From Oceanobacillus salinisoli (GTDB lineage: Bacteria; Bacillota; Bacilli; Bacillales; Amphibacillaceae): a stretch of 57,506 bases of DNA. Positions 15,958-24,425 of the stretch are shown one piece after another. The stretch covers positions 1 to 57,506 of the forward strand of contig NZ_WOFB01000023.1 in assembly GCF_009733865.1 (NCBI RefSeq), given 5' to 3'. The translations under genes and the position numbers were made by a program. The number at the start of each line of letters is the position of its first letter. The stretch's first letter is position 1. The notes under the pieces were generated by a model. It was not told the DNA's origin, did not search any database, and was given only the letters and a program-made list of their open reading frames with translations.

Positions 15958-16764
15958 ATGGATGTAATCGAAAAACAACTCTATGCTTCACCAAGAAATA
16001 ACCGTTATTTATTAACCGTCACTGCAATTATTGCTATCTTATTCAATTGGTCGATTTCTGCAATCAATTTACAAAACGTCGAGGAAAGCGGTTTGTTAAT
16101 TGCTTCGAATATTATGAAGGGAATTTTAAATCCCGATTTGAATTTGTTGTTTAATTTCACCTCTCAAGGTGTCATGTACTTGCTCGTTGAAACAATTGCT
16201 ATTGCCTTTTTGGGCACCATTATTGGCTCTATTTTGGCCATACCACTTGCCTTTTTATCCGCCTCTAATGTTGTTCCAGGACCAGTTGCTTCCATCACGA
16301 GATTTTTATTGATTGTTATTCGCACTGTTCCTGCTCTCGTTTATGGATTAATGTTTATTCGGGTAACAGGTCCAGGGCCCTTTGCAGGTGTCCTAACCAT
16401 TGCCCTTATTTCCATTGGAATGTTAGCCAAACTGTTTGTGGATGCCATTGAAGATTTGGATACAAGTATTTTAGAATCCATGACATCGATTGGTTGCACT
16501 ACTTTTGAAAAAGTTCGCTACGGTATTTTGCCGCAGCTATTTTCCATGTTCCTGTCGATTATGATTTATCGTTTTGACATGAACTTAAGAGAAGCCGCTG
16601 TACTAGGGTTAGTAGGTGCAGGCGGAATTGGTGCACCACTGATTTTTGCAATGAATGCCTATCGCTGGACTGAAGTAGGTTCGATACTTATTGGTTTAGT
16701 CGTTTTGATTTTGATTGTGGAACTTTTTTCGAATCGTATTCGTACAAAATTAGTGAGAGGTTAA
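15958..16764 (+). CDS. phnE: Phosphonate-type ABC transporter permease 2
   Basis: A second PhnE-type permease, 268 residues, with the EAA loop LESMTSIGCTTFEKVRYGILP and the C-terminal REAAVLGLVGAGGIG stretch that mirrors RYAAILGYVGAGGIG in the first copy. The ribosome site is aagggg. It has about six membrane segments. It is the last gene of the operon and is followed by a strong hairpin. Sequence similarity to the preceding gene indicates an old duplication rather than a recent one. Confidence 0.9.
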   Translation: MDVIEKQLYASPRNNRYLLTVTAIIAILFNWSISAINLQNVEESGLLIASNIMKGILNPDLNLLFNFTSQGVMYLLVETIAIAFLGTIIGSILAIPLAFLSASNVVPGPVASITRFLLIVIRTVPALVYGLMFIRVTGPGPFAGVLTIALISIGMLAKLFVDAIEDLDTSILESMTSIGCTTFEKVRYGILPQLFSMFLSIMIYRFDMNLREAAVLGLVGAGGIGAPLIFAMNAYRWTEVGSILIGLVVLILIVELFSNRIRTKLVRG

Positions 16765-16773
16765 ATCGTTTGT

Positions 16774-16812
16774 GTCAGTCTTACAGGCGTTGTAGGGCTG
16801 GCGCTTTTATTT
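16774..16812. terminator. Strong hairpin between phn operon and converging lipoprotein gene
   Basis: Twelve pairs with G-U wobbles (gtcagtcttaca / tgtagggctggc) at 16774-16802, then gcttttattt. Serves phnDCEE; may also serve the minus-strand gene. Confidence 0.7.
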
Positions 16813-16838
16813 GTTTTGAAAAATTCAAGTTTATCCCT

Positions 16839-17543
16839 TCACTCCGATTCAAAAAACACCGGCCCACTTTCCGCCTCATACCGAATTTTGAAATTATCTC
16901 CCACTTCAACAAAGCCACCAACATATCCTGTTCCTTCTGCACCATTATATAATTCTTCCTGTAAATCATCCGGAACTTTTACCGAATCCCCTTCATGATA
17001 AACATTCCCATCATTGGAAACGAAGTCAAAATCATTTCCTGACAGCTTTAAAGCATAGTCCTCGGTTTCCGATTCTACTACCTTCCCCTTTACTTTAACT
17101 AAAACCAGCTCATTTCCCGCTGCATCTGGCTGTTGTTTTACCTGATTTTCATTCGTGAGCATAGCCTCTGCCTTTTTACCTCGAAGTACTTCCTCGATGG
17201 ATATTTCCAGCTTTGCTTTATAGCTTTCAGAAGGTTCGCTTGTATTCTTCATTGTCGTTTCTACAATTGCTGTTTGATCAAATGGAACCGGGTTTAGACG
17301 GGAACCTACTTTTGCTTCATTCTTTTCCTCGGAATCCGGGTGATCACTGTTTTTTTCTTTATCTTTTGTCTCTACTTCCGCATTTTTTTCATCTGCATCG
17401 GCGGACTCCTCTTTATCTTTATTCTCCGCACTTGCTTCTTCTTTCTCTTTATCCTTAGACTCTTCCTCATCACCGCCTCCACAGGCAGATAACATCATTC
17501 CAATCACTAATACCAAAAAAATCAATACCATTTTCTTTTTCAT
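16839..17543 (-). CDS. Acidic lipoprotein with DUF4352/DUF5067-like C-terminal domain
   Basis: Start at 17543 (MKKKMVLIFL) is set by gagggag just upstream. The signal peptide ends in LSAC (Cys21), then comes a ~65-residue linker made almost entirely of Glu, Asp, Lys, Ser and Ala, then a beta-rich domain (residues ~95-234) starting KVGSRLNPVPFDQTAIV. That domain resembles the immunoglobulin-like DUF4352/DUF5067 group of secreted lipoproteins, function unknown. A second acidic lipoprotein with a similar plan is encoded at 51595-52266. It is probably a surface-exposed, cell-envelope protein. Confidence 0.75.
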   Translation of the reverse strand: MKKKMVLIFLVLVIGMMLSACGGGDEEESKDKEKEEASAENKDKEESADADEKNAEVETKDKEKNSDHPDSEEKNEAKVGSRLNPVPFDQTAIVETTMKNTSEPSESYKAKLEISIEEVLRGKKAEAMLTNENQVKQQPDAAGNELVLVKVKGKVVESETEDYALKLSGNDFDFVSNDGNVYHEGDSVKVPDDLQEELYNGAEGTGYVGGFVEVGDNFKIRYEAESGPVFFESE

Positions 17544-17650
17544 GATTTCAACTCCCTCTATGTAATGTGGGCTATCCAGCCTCCGCGACTCTTCTAAAAA
17601 CAGGAAGCCCACATTTATATTTTTCAGTAATCATGTTATAGCCTTGTAAA

Positions 17651-19129
17651 TCACGTGCCACAAAATGTCTGATAAGGTTGGTCTGACGGCTCAGGTGGTC
17701 TTGTGTATTCCTCCTGTTCAGGTGAATGGGCATAGGGATTGGAAAGTACATCAAGAAGTTTCTCCATTACACTATAATCTTCCCTTTCCACTGCAGCTTC
17801 CAGCGCCTCCTCTACTCGGTGATTGCGCGGGATGATAGCTGGATTGCTGTTTCGCATCAACTGATGGGAATCATCCTTTGATTCCTCCTGTCTGCTAAGT
17901 CTCTTTTGCCACCGTTCCTGCCACTGTTTAAAATCTTCTTTCTCAAACAGATCTGCGACGCCGTCTGATTTATCGAAAGTTAATGCAAGGAAAGTATTGG
18001 TAAAGTCAGCCTTGTGCGTTTCCATCAAATGAAGGAAATCTTCCATTAGGGATTGATCGTCTTTTTCCACGTTAAAAATCCCCAGTTTCGCTCTCATTCC
18101 TGCGAGCCAATGATGATGAAACTGCTGGCTGTAATCTTTTATCGCATCCTCAGCCAGTTCCACAGCCTTGTCCCTGTCTTCATGCAATAGCGGCAATAAC
18201 GTTTCTGCAAACCGGGCGAGATTCCACGCACCAATCCCTGGCTGATTCCCATATGCATAGCGCCCTTTCCTATCAATCGAGCTAAATACAGTTGCTGGAT
18301 CATAATCATTCATAAAAGCACAAGGACCATAATCAATTGTTTCTCCACTAATCGTCATGTTGTCCGTATTCATGACCCCGTGGATAAAACCTGTCAGCTG
18401 CCATTTCGCAATTAACTTCGCCTGACGCTTGATTACTTCCTGCAGCAGCGAAAGATACTGATTTTCCTCTGCCTCTACTTCTGGATAGTGCCGGTTTATC
18501 GTGTAATCAGCTAGGGCGCGTAATTCTTCATCTGTACCCCAATTAGCAGCATATTGGAAGGTTCCAACACGAATATGGCTCGCTGCCACTCGCGTTAAAA
18601 TTGCACCAGACAAAGGCTTTTCCCGAATAACCGTCTCACCGGTTGTCACAACTGCTAAACTGCGCGTTGTAGGAATCCGAAGTGCATGCATTGCTTCACT
18701 CATAATATATTCACGCAGCATCGGTCCAAGTGTTGCCCTACCATCGCCCCCCCGCGAATATGGTGTCTGACCTGAACCTTTCAGCTGAATATCCAACCGT
18801 TCACCTGAAGGAGTAATCTGCTCACCAAGCAATACTGCCCGGCCATCCCCCAGCATTGTAAAATGACCAAATTGATGTCCGGCATAGGCTTGAGCTAGCG
18901 GTTCGGAACCTTCAGGAATTTCGTTACCAGCGAACACCGCAGCAACCTCACCGTTTTTTAGACTATTGGTGTTCAATCCAAGAGAGGCTGCCAAGGACTG
19001 ATTAAAAACAGCTAACTCCGGTTCCCGGACAGGTTCTGGTTCAATTCGGGAATAGAACTTATCAGGCAGACGAGCATAACTATGATCAAAGTTCCATCCT
19101 GTATCAATCGATTCATTTATCTTCGTCAT
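17651..19129 (-). CDS. selO: SelO-family (YdiU) protein adenylyltransferase
   Basis: A pseudokinase-fold enzyme of 492 residues, the usual length. SelO transfers AMP from ATP to Ser/Thr/Tyr of target proteins. Visible motifs are [30 protein letters not shown], the R-rich [13 protein letters not shown] and [11 protein letters not shown] with the downstream [12 protein letters not shown] metal-binding site. The protein ends QTFCGT, the Cys-bearing tail typical of bacterial SelO where animal forms carry selenocysteine. It is transcribed alone, with a REP-like repeat upstream. Redox-linked roles are known for the family in E. coli; none is tested here. Confidence 0.93.
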   Translation of the reverse strand: MTKINESIDTGWNFDHSYARLPDKFYSRIEPEPVREPELAVFNQSLAASLGLNTNSLKNGEVAAVFAGNEIPEGSEPLAQAYAGHQFGHFTMLGDGRAVLLGEQITPSGERLDIQLKGSGQTPYSRGGDGRATLGPMLREYIMSEAMHALRIPTTRSLAVVTTGETVIREKPLSGAILTRVAASHIRVGTFQYAANWGTDEELRALADYTINRHYPEVEAEENQYLSLLQEVIKRQAKLIAKWQLTGFIHGVMNTDNMTISGETIDYGPCAFMNDYDPATVFSSIDRKGRYAYGNQPGIGAWNLARFAETLLPLLHEDRDKAVELAEDAIKDYSQQFHHHWLAGMRAKLGIFNVEKDDQSLMEDFLHLMETHKADFTNTFLALTFDKSDGVADLFEKEDFKQWQERWQKRLSRQEESKDDSHQLMRNSNPAIIPRNHRVEEALEAAVEREDYSVMEKLLDVLSNPYAHSPEQEEYTRPPEPSDQPYQTFCGT

Positions 19130-19216
19130 CTTATCTCCTCATTTTTTTAGAATTGTCAAATCCACTCAAACCCTTCCACCATAGTGTCTACTCTTTCCAT
19201 CTTATTATGCCATAAT

Positions 19217-19254
19217 GGTGCCTGTCACTTCCCGTTTTTTGTCGAATTTTGTCC
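19217..19254 (+). repeat. REP-like repeat, copy 5
   Basis: ggtgcctgtcacttcccg followed by ttttttgtcgaattttgtc, in the divergent gap between selO and the nucleoside hydrolase. Confidence 0.75.
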
Positions 19255-19323
19255 TGCGTTTGCTTGACCGTCATCCACCGATTCTTTATGATGAAATAAG
19301 AAATTCTAAAGGAGATTAAAGCC

Positions 19324-20277
19324 ATGACAAAAAAAGTATACTTAAATCACGATGGTGGTGTTGATGATTTAGTTTCATTATTTTTACTGCTGCAAATGAA
19401 GGAGGTTGAATTAATTGGTGTAGGTGTCATACCTGCAGACAGTTATTTGGAACCTGCTGTGTCTGCAAGCCAAAAAATCATAGACCGTTTTGGCCATGGA
19501 CAGCAAATCAAAGTGGCCAGTTCGACATCTCGCGGGAAAAATCCCTTTCCAAAAGACTGGCGCATGCATGCTTTCTTTGTCGATGCACTGCCAATTTTAA
19601 ATGAATACCTTCCAGTAAAAACAAAAGAATCCGCATTACCTGCACACCAGGACCTGATTCAAGCACTTCAAAATAGTGGAGATAAAGTCCATTTAGTATT
19701 TGTTGGACCTTTAACTGATCTTGCACGCGCGTTAACAGAAGCACCAGATATCGAGGCTAAAATTGAAAAACTGACATGGATGGGCGGAACCTTTTTAGAA
19801 AAAGGAAATGTAGAAGAGCCTGAACATGATGGAACAGCAGAATGGAATGCATTTTGGGACCCAGATGCTGCCAAAACCGTATGGGACAGCAACATCTCCA
19901 TTGATCTTGTTGCACTGGAAAGTACGAATATGGTGCCGTTAACGATGGATGTCAGAAATCGCTGGGCTGCAGAAAGAACCGATTTAGGAATTGATTTTCT
20001 TGGACAATGCTATGCCATGGTCCCTCCACTCGTGCATTTTCAAACCAATTCCACATACTTCCTTTGGGATGTACTGACCACAGCAACCATTGGAAATGAA
20101 GAATTAGTGAAGAAAAGAGAAGTGAAAAGCATCGTTCATGCTGGCGGACCAAGTCAGGGAAAAACGGAGATTTCGGAAAATGGAAGGCCTGTTCAGCTTG
20201 TTTATAAAGTGGAACGGGATGGTTTTTTCAACTACATAACAGATTTGTCCAGGCAAAATAGCGAAGGAATGAAATAG
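19324..20277 (+). CDS. Inosine/uridine-preferring nucleoside hydrolase family protein
   Basis: A nucleoside hydrolase-fold enzyme of 317 residues, cleaving the N-glycosidic bond of ribonucleosides. The Ca-binding motif, normally DTDxGxDD, is here NHDGGVDD at residues 8-15, so the first Asp is replaced by Asn, with the following Asp residues kept; VFVGPLTDLARAL and the late EWNAFWDPDAA segment also match. The Asn form is seen in a sub-branch of the family and may alter substrate choice. Ribosome site aaaggag. A fragment of a second nucleoside hydrolase follows the stop. Confidence 0.85.
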   Translation: MTKKVYLNHDGGVDDLVSLFLLLQMKEVELIGVGVIPADSYLEPAVSASQKIIDRFGHGQQIKVASSTSRGKNPFPKDWRMHAFFVDALPILNEYLPVKTKESALPAHQDLIQALQNSGDKVHLVFVGPLTDLARALTEAPDIEAKIEKLTWMGGTFLEKGNVEEPEHDGTAEWNAFWDPDAAKTVWDSNISIDLVALESTNMVPLTMDVRNRWAAERTDLGIDFLGQCYAMVPPLVHFQTNSTYFLWDVLTTATIGNEELVKKREVKSIVHAGGPSQGKTEISENGRPVQLVYKVERDGFFNYITDLSRQNSEGMK

Positions 20278-20344
20278 ACGAATTATTATTGACACCGATA
20301 CAGCCGGAGATGAAGAAACCCTATTGAATGTGCTAAGCGAGTAA
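20276..20344 (+). pseudogene. N-terminal remnant of a second nucleoside hydrolase
   Basis: Directly after the preceding stop, in another frame, the DNA reads RRIIIDTDTAGDEETLLNVL before a stop at 20342. IIIDTDTAGDE is the Ca-binding N-terminal motif of nucleoside hydrolases in its usual form. Nothing of the rest of the enzyme follows; instead an AT-rich repeat begins at ~20352. It looks like a tandem copy that was almost entirely deleted. Confidence 0.5.
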
Positions 20345-20351
20345 ATACTAG

Positions 20352-20478
20352 GCCGTTGTTAGAAGAATTCGCATTTGCTCGTCCTTTAGCGAATGAGAGT
20401 TTTTATTTACTTGGGACGTTAAAATTCCAGCTACGTCGACCCGACTTTTTGGCTAAAAATTTTATACTTTCCGTGCAG
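20352..20478 (+). repeat. AT-rich palindromic repeat, copy 2
   Basis: gttagaagaattcgcatttgc, tcgtcctttagcgaatgag, gacgttaaaattccagctac, gtcgacccgac, aaaattttatactttcc. Same block order as the copy at 21540-21650. Confidence 0.6.
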
Positions 20479-20512
20479 AAAAGCTTGCAGGCAACTCACC
20501 TGCAAGCTTTTT
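20479..20512 (-). terminator. Intrinsic terminator after the VLRF1-like gene
   Basis: Arms aaaagcttgcagg / cctgcaagcttttt around a 7-base loop; T-run on both strands; six bases after the minus-strand stop at 20518. Confidence 0.8.
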
Positions 20513-20517
20513 ACATT

Positions 20518-21315
20518 TCAAGCCATTACCACATCAATGACTTTCATCTCATCGTGATCCAGCATATTTTTATTCACAATTTCCGTCACGGATTGATTCA
20601 TATTATTCTTAAGGTCGTATGCTTCCTCTTTATCTCCAACCAGGTAAATATAATCCCATTGTTTGTCCTTAGCAAGCTTGTCCAGCCTAGGTGCTATATT
20701 TCTATACCAGCGATAGCGATTTGCTTCAAAGCGTTCCTGGAACTCATCCTGTTTGGTGCTCCTCCCTCCTGTTCCCATCGACGCCTGGGTATGATGTGGA
20801 CCTGTATGCTGTTTCCAATCTTCCGTATCCAAGTCTAATTCATATGTTTTCGTGTCTTTCAAAGTTCCCAGTTCTGTATCTATCATTTTAATCGCTTCTT
20901 TTTGCGTCAAAATAATTCCCGTTTTAGGGAACTTCTCATACATTTTCTTTAATTGATTTACTTTCGCTGTCTCTTCCCAGGAAAATTCTGTCTCTACAGG
21001 AATCTGAAAACGTTCCGCAAACCAGACTGTGTCATCCGCAGTTGCAAAAATAACCATGCTTTTAGTAAGATTCTGCTCGTTTTCATGAACATAATGCAGA
21101 ACTTTTTCTTTTACGGCTTTAAAATTTCGTTTTTCATCGGGATTTCCATCTTTTTTTATATAATTTTCAAAACCATTTAACCCGTTTTTCAAATGGATTT
21201 TCCATTCTCCGCCCTGCTGCTCCGGGTCAGATGGATCGGTATTTAAATACATGCTAAAAACACGCTGGTCGAGATAAACACTTTCCAACTTGGCTATTTC
21301 TTTAGTCATATCCAT
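20518..21315 (-). CDS. VLRF1-family aeRF1-type release factor-like protein
   Basis: A 265-residue single-chain member of the aeRF1/VLRF1 group that Bacillaceae genomes annotate as 'VLRF1 family aeRF1-type release factor'. It starts with a SVYLDTDP-like strand (VFSMYLNTDPSDPEQQGG) and holds a baeRF-like segment with GTGGRSTKQDEFQERFEANRY around residues 180-200, where the Gly-rich loop corresponds to the catalytic loop of release-factor homologues. It is presumed to act on stalled ribosomes and peptidyl-tRNA, by relation to Vms1/VLRF1; no experiment for this bacterial branch is claimed here. Confidence 0.75.
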   Translation of the reverse strand: MDMTKEIAKLESVYLDQRVFSMYLNTDPSDPEQQGGEWKIHLKNGLNGFENYIKKDGNPDEKRNFKAVKEKVLHYVHENEQNLTKSMVIFATADDTVWFAERFQIPVETEFSWEETAKVNQLKKMYEKFPKTGIILTQKEAIKMIDTELGTLKDTKTYELDLDTEDWKQHTGPHHTQASMGTGGRSTKQDEFQERFEANRYRWYRNIAPRLDKLAKDKQWDYIYLVGDKEEAYDLKNNMNQSVTEIVNKNMLDHDEMKVIDVVMA

Positions 21316-21539
21316 TAGTATTCATCTACTCTCCTTTATGAAAAACTCCTTGCTTACTAATATGTAACCGTAAATCAATTCACTCAAACTTGGAATTTCG
21401 ACATGATTCGAATCGTTTATTGAAAAAACTTGTCTTTGCACGTTTTTATACGGGGGCTTTTCGTTTTTTTATATTTTCGACGTTAAAATTTTAGTGCGTC
21501 GAAGTCACTTCCTGACTAATATTTATCTCTGATTTCTGA

Positions 21540-21650
21540 ACGTTAGAAAAGCTCGCATTCGATCGTCCTTTAGGGAATGGGTAGTTTTTCTTATACTTAG
21601 GACTTTAAAATTTTAGCTACGTCGAATAACTTCTTACTTTCCTAACGTGT
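21540..21650 (+). repeat. AT-rich palindromic repeat, copy 3
   Basis: cgttagaaaagctcgcattc, gatcgtcctttagggaatgg, cttatacttaggacttt, aaaattttagctacgtcga, tactttcctaacgtgt. The best-preserved copy. A second partial set of the acgtcga blocks lies just before it at ~21470-21500. The 405-base gap 21316-21721 holds these and the terminator below. Confidence 0.65.
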
Positions 21651-21657
21651 AAAAAAA

Positions 21658-21707
21658 GAGACGGCCCTCTCTCTTCCTAATAAATAGGAAGCAGGAGAAG
21701 AACGTCC
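21658..21707 (-). terminator. Terminator-like hairpin after the MFS gene
   Basis: Inner stem cttccta / taggaag, outer pairing gacg / cgtc, and tctcttttttt following on the minus strand. Confidence 0.55.
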
Positions 21708-21721
21708 CCTTGTTCACAAAA

Positions 21722-23143
21722 TCAATTAGACTCCGCAGCAACAGCTCCAGATTTTTTAATAAAGAAAGATAATAACAGAGCAATGATCGAAAAGATTCCG
21801 GCTACGATGAAAGAGACATTTACACCGTGAATCAAGCCTTGCAGTCCTTCTGCAGGATTGCTGCTGTTGGACATCACCGTCACCATTAACGCTGTTCCGA
21901 CTGCACCGGCTACTTGCCGCATCGTGTTGCTCATTGCCGTTCCATGCGGGATAATACCAATTGGCAGTTCATTCAGTCCGGCAGTGGTGACCGGCATCAT
22001 GACCATCGCAATACCAAACATTCTAATAGCATTTAGTCCTGCAATATAAGTAAAAGTCGTTTCTGTTGTCAAAATGGTAAACATAAAGGTGGTAATCACC
22101 AGAATGGAAAGCCCAATAATCGACAGCCATTTAGCACCAAACCGGTCAAATAGTCTACCAGTAATAGGGTTCATTAATCCCATCACAACCGCACCCGGTA
22201 GTAGCGCCAAGCCCGATTCTATCGCGGAGAAACCCAGCATATCCTGCATCAGTAATGGCAGGATAACCATGGATCCAATCATCGCAATAAAGACGGCCAT
22301 TCCTAAGATGGTAGTTAAGGTAAAAATTTTATACTTAAACACCCCAAATTCCAGAATCGGTTCTTCCAGTTTTAGCTGTCTGAAGATAAACCAAGTAAGG
22401 GTAATCGCTCCAACAATTAAGGATAAGATAACAGAAAGATTCGCCCATCCTTGGTCTCCCCCAGCAGCACTAAATCCGTACAACAAGCCGCCAAAGCCTA
22501 AAGTAGATAGGACAATCGACAGCATATCGAGTTTTGGAAAAGTTTGTTTCGTAACATTTTTAAGAATAAAATAAGCTACAACAATATCAATAATAACAAT
22601 AGGTAAAATAATATAAAACAAGCTTCTCCATGGGTAATGCTCCACCATCCAGCCGGATAAAGTTGGACCAATCGCTGGAGCAAATGCAATAACTAAACCA
22701 AACATCCCCATCGCTGTTCCCCGTTTGTCACTAGGAAAAATAAGAAAAAGTATCGTTTGCATTAGCGGCATAATAATTCCAGCCCCACTTGCCTGCAAAA
22801 TCCTTCCTACGATCAGTAAGGAAAAATTCGGTGTCAATGCACATATGATTGTACCTATAGCAAAAAGACCCAAGGCAGTAATAAACAGTCTTCTCGTCGT
22901 AAAACGCCCAATCAAAAAGGCCGTTATTGGAATCATGATCCCATTGACCAGCATAAAAATAGATTGAATCCATTGGGCAACATAATATTCCAGTTGTAAA
23001 TCGTCCATAATATGCGGCAGGGCAGTTGCTAATAATGTCTGATTTAAAATAGCTAAAAAAGCCCCTGATAATAGTACGAGCATAATAACCCATTTATTAT
23101 AGGTAGGTAATTCTGTTGGTTCTGAATTTTGCCGATTGCTCAT
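21722..23143 (-). CDS. MFS drug:H+ antiporter, DHA2 (EmrB/QacA/LmrB) family
   Basis: A 473-residue efflux permease with about 13-14 membrane helices. Family marks include LNQTLLATALPHIMDDL in helix 1, the GRFTTRRLF loop (motif A), GRILQASGAGIIMPL in helix 4 and GPTLSGWMVEHY (motif C, the antiporter motif) in helix 5. It would export a hydrophobic drug or cation. It follows a TetR gene by 21 bases on the same strand, so repressor and pump form one operon with a candidate operator in front. Substrate not predictable. Confidence 0.88.
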   Translation of the reverse strand: MSNRQNSEPTELPTYNKWVIMLVLLSGAFLAILNQTLLATALPHIMDDLQLEYYVAQWIQSIFMLVNGIMIPITAFLIGRFTTRRLFITALGLFAIGTIICALTPNFSLLIVGRILQASGAGIIMPLMQTILFLIFPSDKRGTAMGMFGLVIAFAPAIGPTLSGWMVEHYPWRSLFYIILPIVIIDIVVAYFILKNVTKQTFPKLDMLSIVLSTLGFGGLLYGFSAAGGDQGWANLSVILSLIVGAITLTWFIFRQLKLEEPILEFGVFKYKIFTLTTILGMAVFIAMIGSMVILPLLMQDMLGFSAIESGLALLPGAVVMGLMNPITGRLFDRFGAKWLSIIGLSILVITTFMFTILTTETTFTYIAGLNAIRMFGIAMVMMPVTTAGLNELPIGIIPHGTAMSNTMRQVAGAVGTALMVTVMSNSSNPAEGLQGLIHGVNVSFIVAGIFSIIALLLSFFIKKSGAVAAESN

Positions 23144-23164
23144 ATATTATCTCCTTTCTTTCTG

Positions 23165-24037
23165 TTATTGGTCATGAAGTTTCGTATATAATCGTTCGAG
23201 CAGAAGCACTTCTTCCACGATGAACGGTTCTTGTTTCAAATAGGTGATTAACGCCTCCATTAAAAAGGGTTTTGGCTCTTCCTTTTTGAATTCAGCCTGA
23301 AGCAAACCAAGGGATTCCAGCAGTTTTTCTTTCTTAGCATCCTGTATGTCCAGACCCTTTAATTTTTCCTCCATAATCAAAAAACAATTCTTCATTCTCT
23401 CTACAAAATTAATAGACTTGTCCCCACCCCTATCATCTGTCAGAACAGGTTCCATATCCGGCAGAGATTTAACAATGGCATCAAAACTCGAAACAATGAA
23501 TCTAGCTAATCGTTCAATATCCACATCCTTTTGCTTAAGTATAACAGTAAGGATATATTCCTTAAGAATTCCTTCCAGCATGATTACCATATCAGAAATA
23601 AATGGTTCTATTTCATTTCCATACCTATCAAAAAGTGCTTCCTTATGTAATTCAATCATGGAGGACTTAAGATTTTTCATGATTTCTGAAACTTTTTCGT
23701 TTTTGCTGGGCGGGAAATCTTTAAATAGAACCGTAAAAAAATCCCGGTGGTTGATCCACTGTTCCAGTTCATTTTCCAGTTTTTTTACTAAAGCTTCTCT
23801 TTTCGGTATCCCTTCCATATTATTCATCTCATTAGCTTGTTTGATCATATTTTCATAGTGCAATTTTAAAATCTCAATTAACAAGCCTTCCTTTGATTCA
23901 TAATATTTATAAAAGGCACCTTTTGAAATATTCACCGCTTGAGCAATTTCCTGTACAGATGTTTGATGGAAGCCTTTTTCTGAGAATAATCGAACCGCCC
24001 TGCTCATTATTTCCACTTTTTTATCCACATGAGCCAC
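23165..24037 (-). CDS. TetR/AcrR-family transcriptional regulator
   Basis: A 290-residue repressor, longer than typical TetR proteins (~190-220). Residues 1-55 are the DNA-binding domain with the canonical VQEIAQAVNISKGAFYKYY helix-turn-helix. Residues 60-290 form an all-helical ligand/dimer domain with an extended C-terminal section. It precedes and is co-transcribed with the MFS pump, so it most likely represses the pump and itself; a 6-6-6 inverted repeat at 24064-24081, 27 bases before its start, is the likely operator. Confidence 0.88.
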   Translation of the reverse strand: MAHVDKKVEIMSRAVRLFSEKGFHQTSVQEIAQAVNISKGAFYKYYESKEGLLIEILKLHYENMIKQANEMNNMEGIPKREALVKKLENELEQWINHRDFFTVLFKDFPPSKNEKVSEIMKNLKSSMIELHKEALFDRYGNEIEPFISDMVIMLEGILKEYILTVILKQKDVDIERLARFIVSSFDAIVKSLPDMEPVLTDDRGGDKSINFVERMKNCFLIMEEKLKGLDIQDAKKEKLLESLGLLQAEFKKEEPKPFLMEALITYLKQEPFIVEEVLLLERLYTKLHDQ

Positions 24038-24063
24038 CTCCTTGAAACCAAACAGTCATAATA

Positions 24064-24081
24064 TGTGACCAACAAGTCACA
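24064..24081. promoter_or_regulatory. Candidate TetR operator
   Basis: TGTGAC-CAACAA-GTCACA, a perfect 6-base inverted repeat with a 6-base spacer, placed in the promoter region of the tetR-MFS operon. Confidence 0.6.
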
Positions 24082-24120
24082 ATGTGAATCATACTCCGCA
24101 AAAACCATAATGTCAACCCA

Positions 24121-24163
24121 GGTGGTACCTGTCACTTCCCGGATTTTGTCGTTATTTGTCGAA
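24121..24163 (+). repeat. REP-like repeat, copy 6
   Basis: ggtggtacctgtcacttccc followed by ggattttgtcgttatttgtcga. Confidence 0.7.
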
Positions 24164-24231
24164 GGAATAGAAAGATTAAAAACTACTATTCTCCTTCACA
24201 TTTGTTCATACTGTAGATACTTGCTAAAATA

Positions 24232-24389
24232 AGAAAAGCGCAAGCGCCCGTTTAGCGACGTACGGACTGGACTGAGCCGCAGGAGATAAAGGAAACACGA
24301 CGAACGGAGTGAGTCGATGTTGACTTATCGTACGGAGGTGAGGGAAGTCTCGCTAGTCGCTGGGCGCTGGAGCTAGACATCGGAGCAAA
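24232..24389 (+). repeat. Composite structured repeat (gcgcaagcgcccg type), long copy
   Basis: Begins aagaaaagcgcaagcgcccg and ends tcgctgggcgctggagctag; the agcgcccg and gggcgct ends can pair. The interior has acgacgaacggagtgagtcg and two direct copies of gtacgga 70 bases apart. A shorter copy lies at 28963-29050. GC-richer than its surroundings. The 388-base gap 24038-24425 holds this, a REP copy and the TetR operator. Confidence 0.65.
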
Positions 24390-24425
24390 AAAATTTATAC
24401 TTTCTTATCTTTTAAGAAAAATGGA

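Noticed and set aside
20356..20838. 160-codon plus-strand frame
   Set aside because: Antisense to the VLRF1-like gene and partly made of the palindromic repeat.
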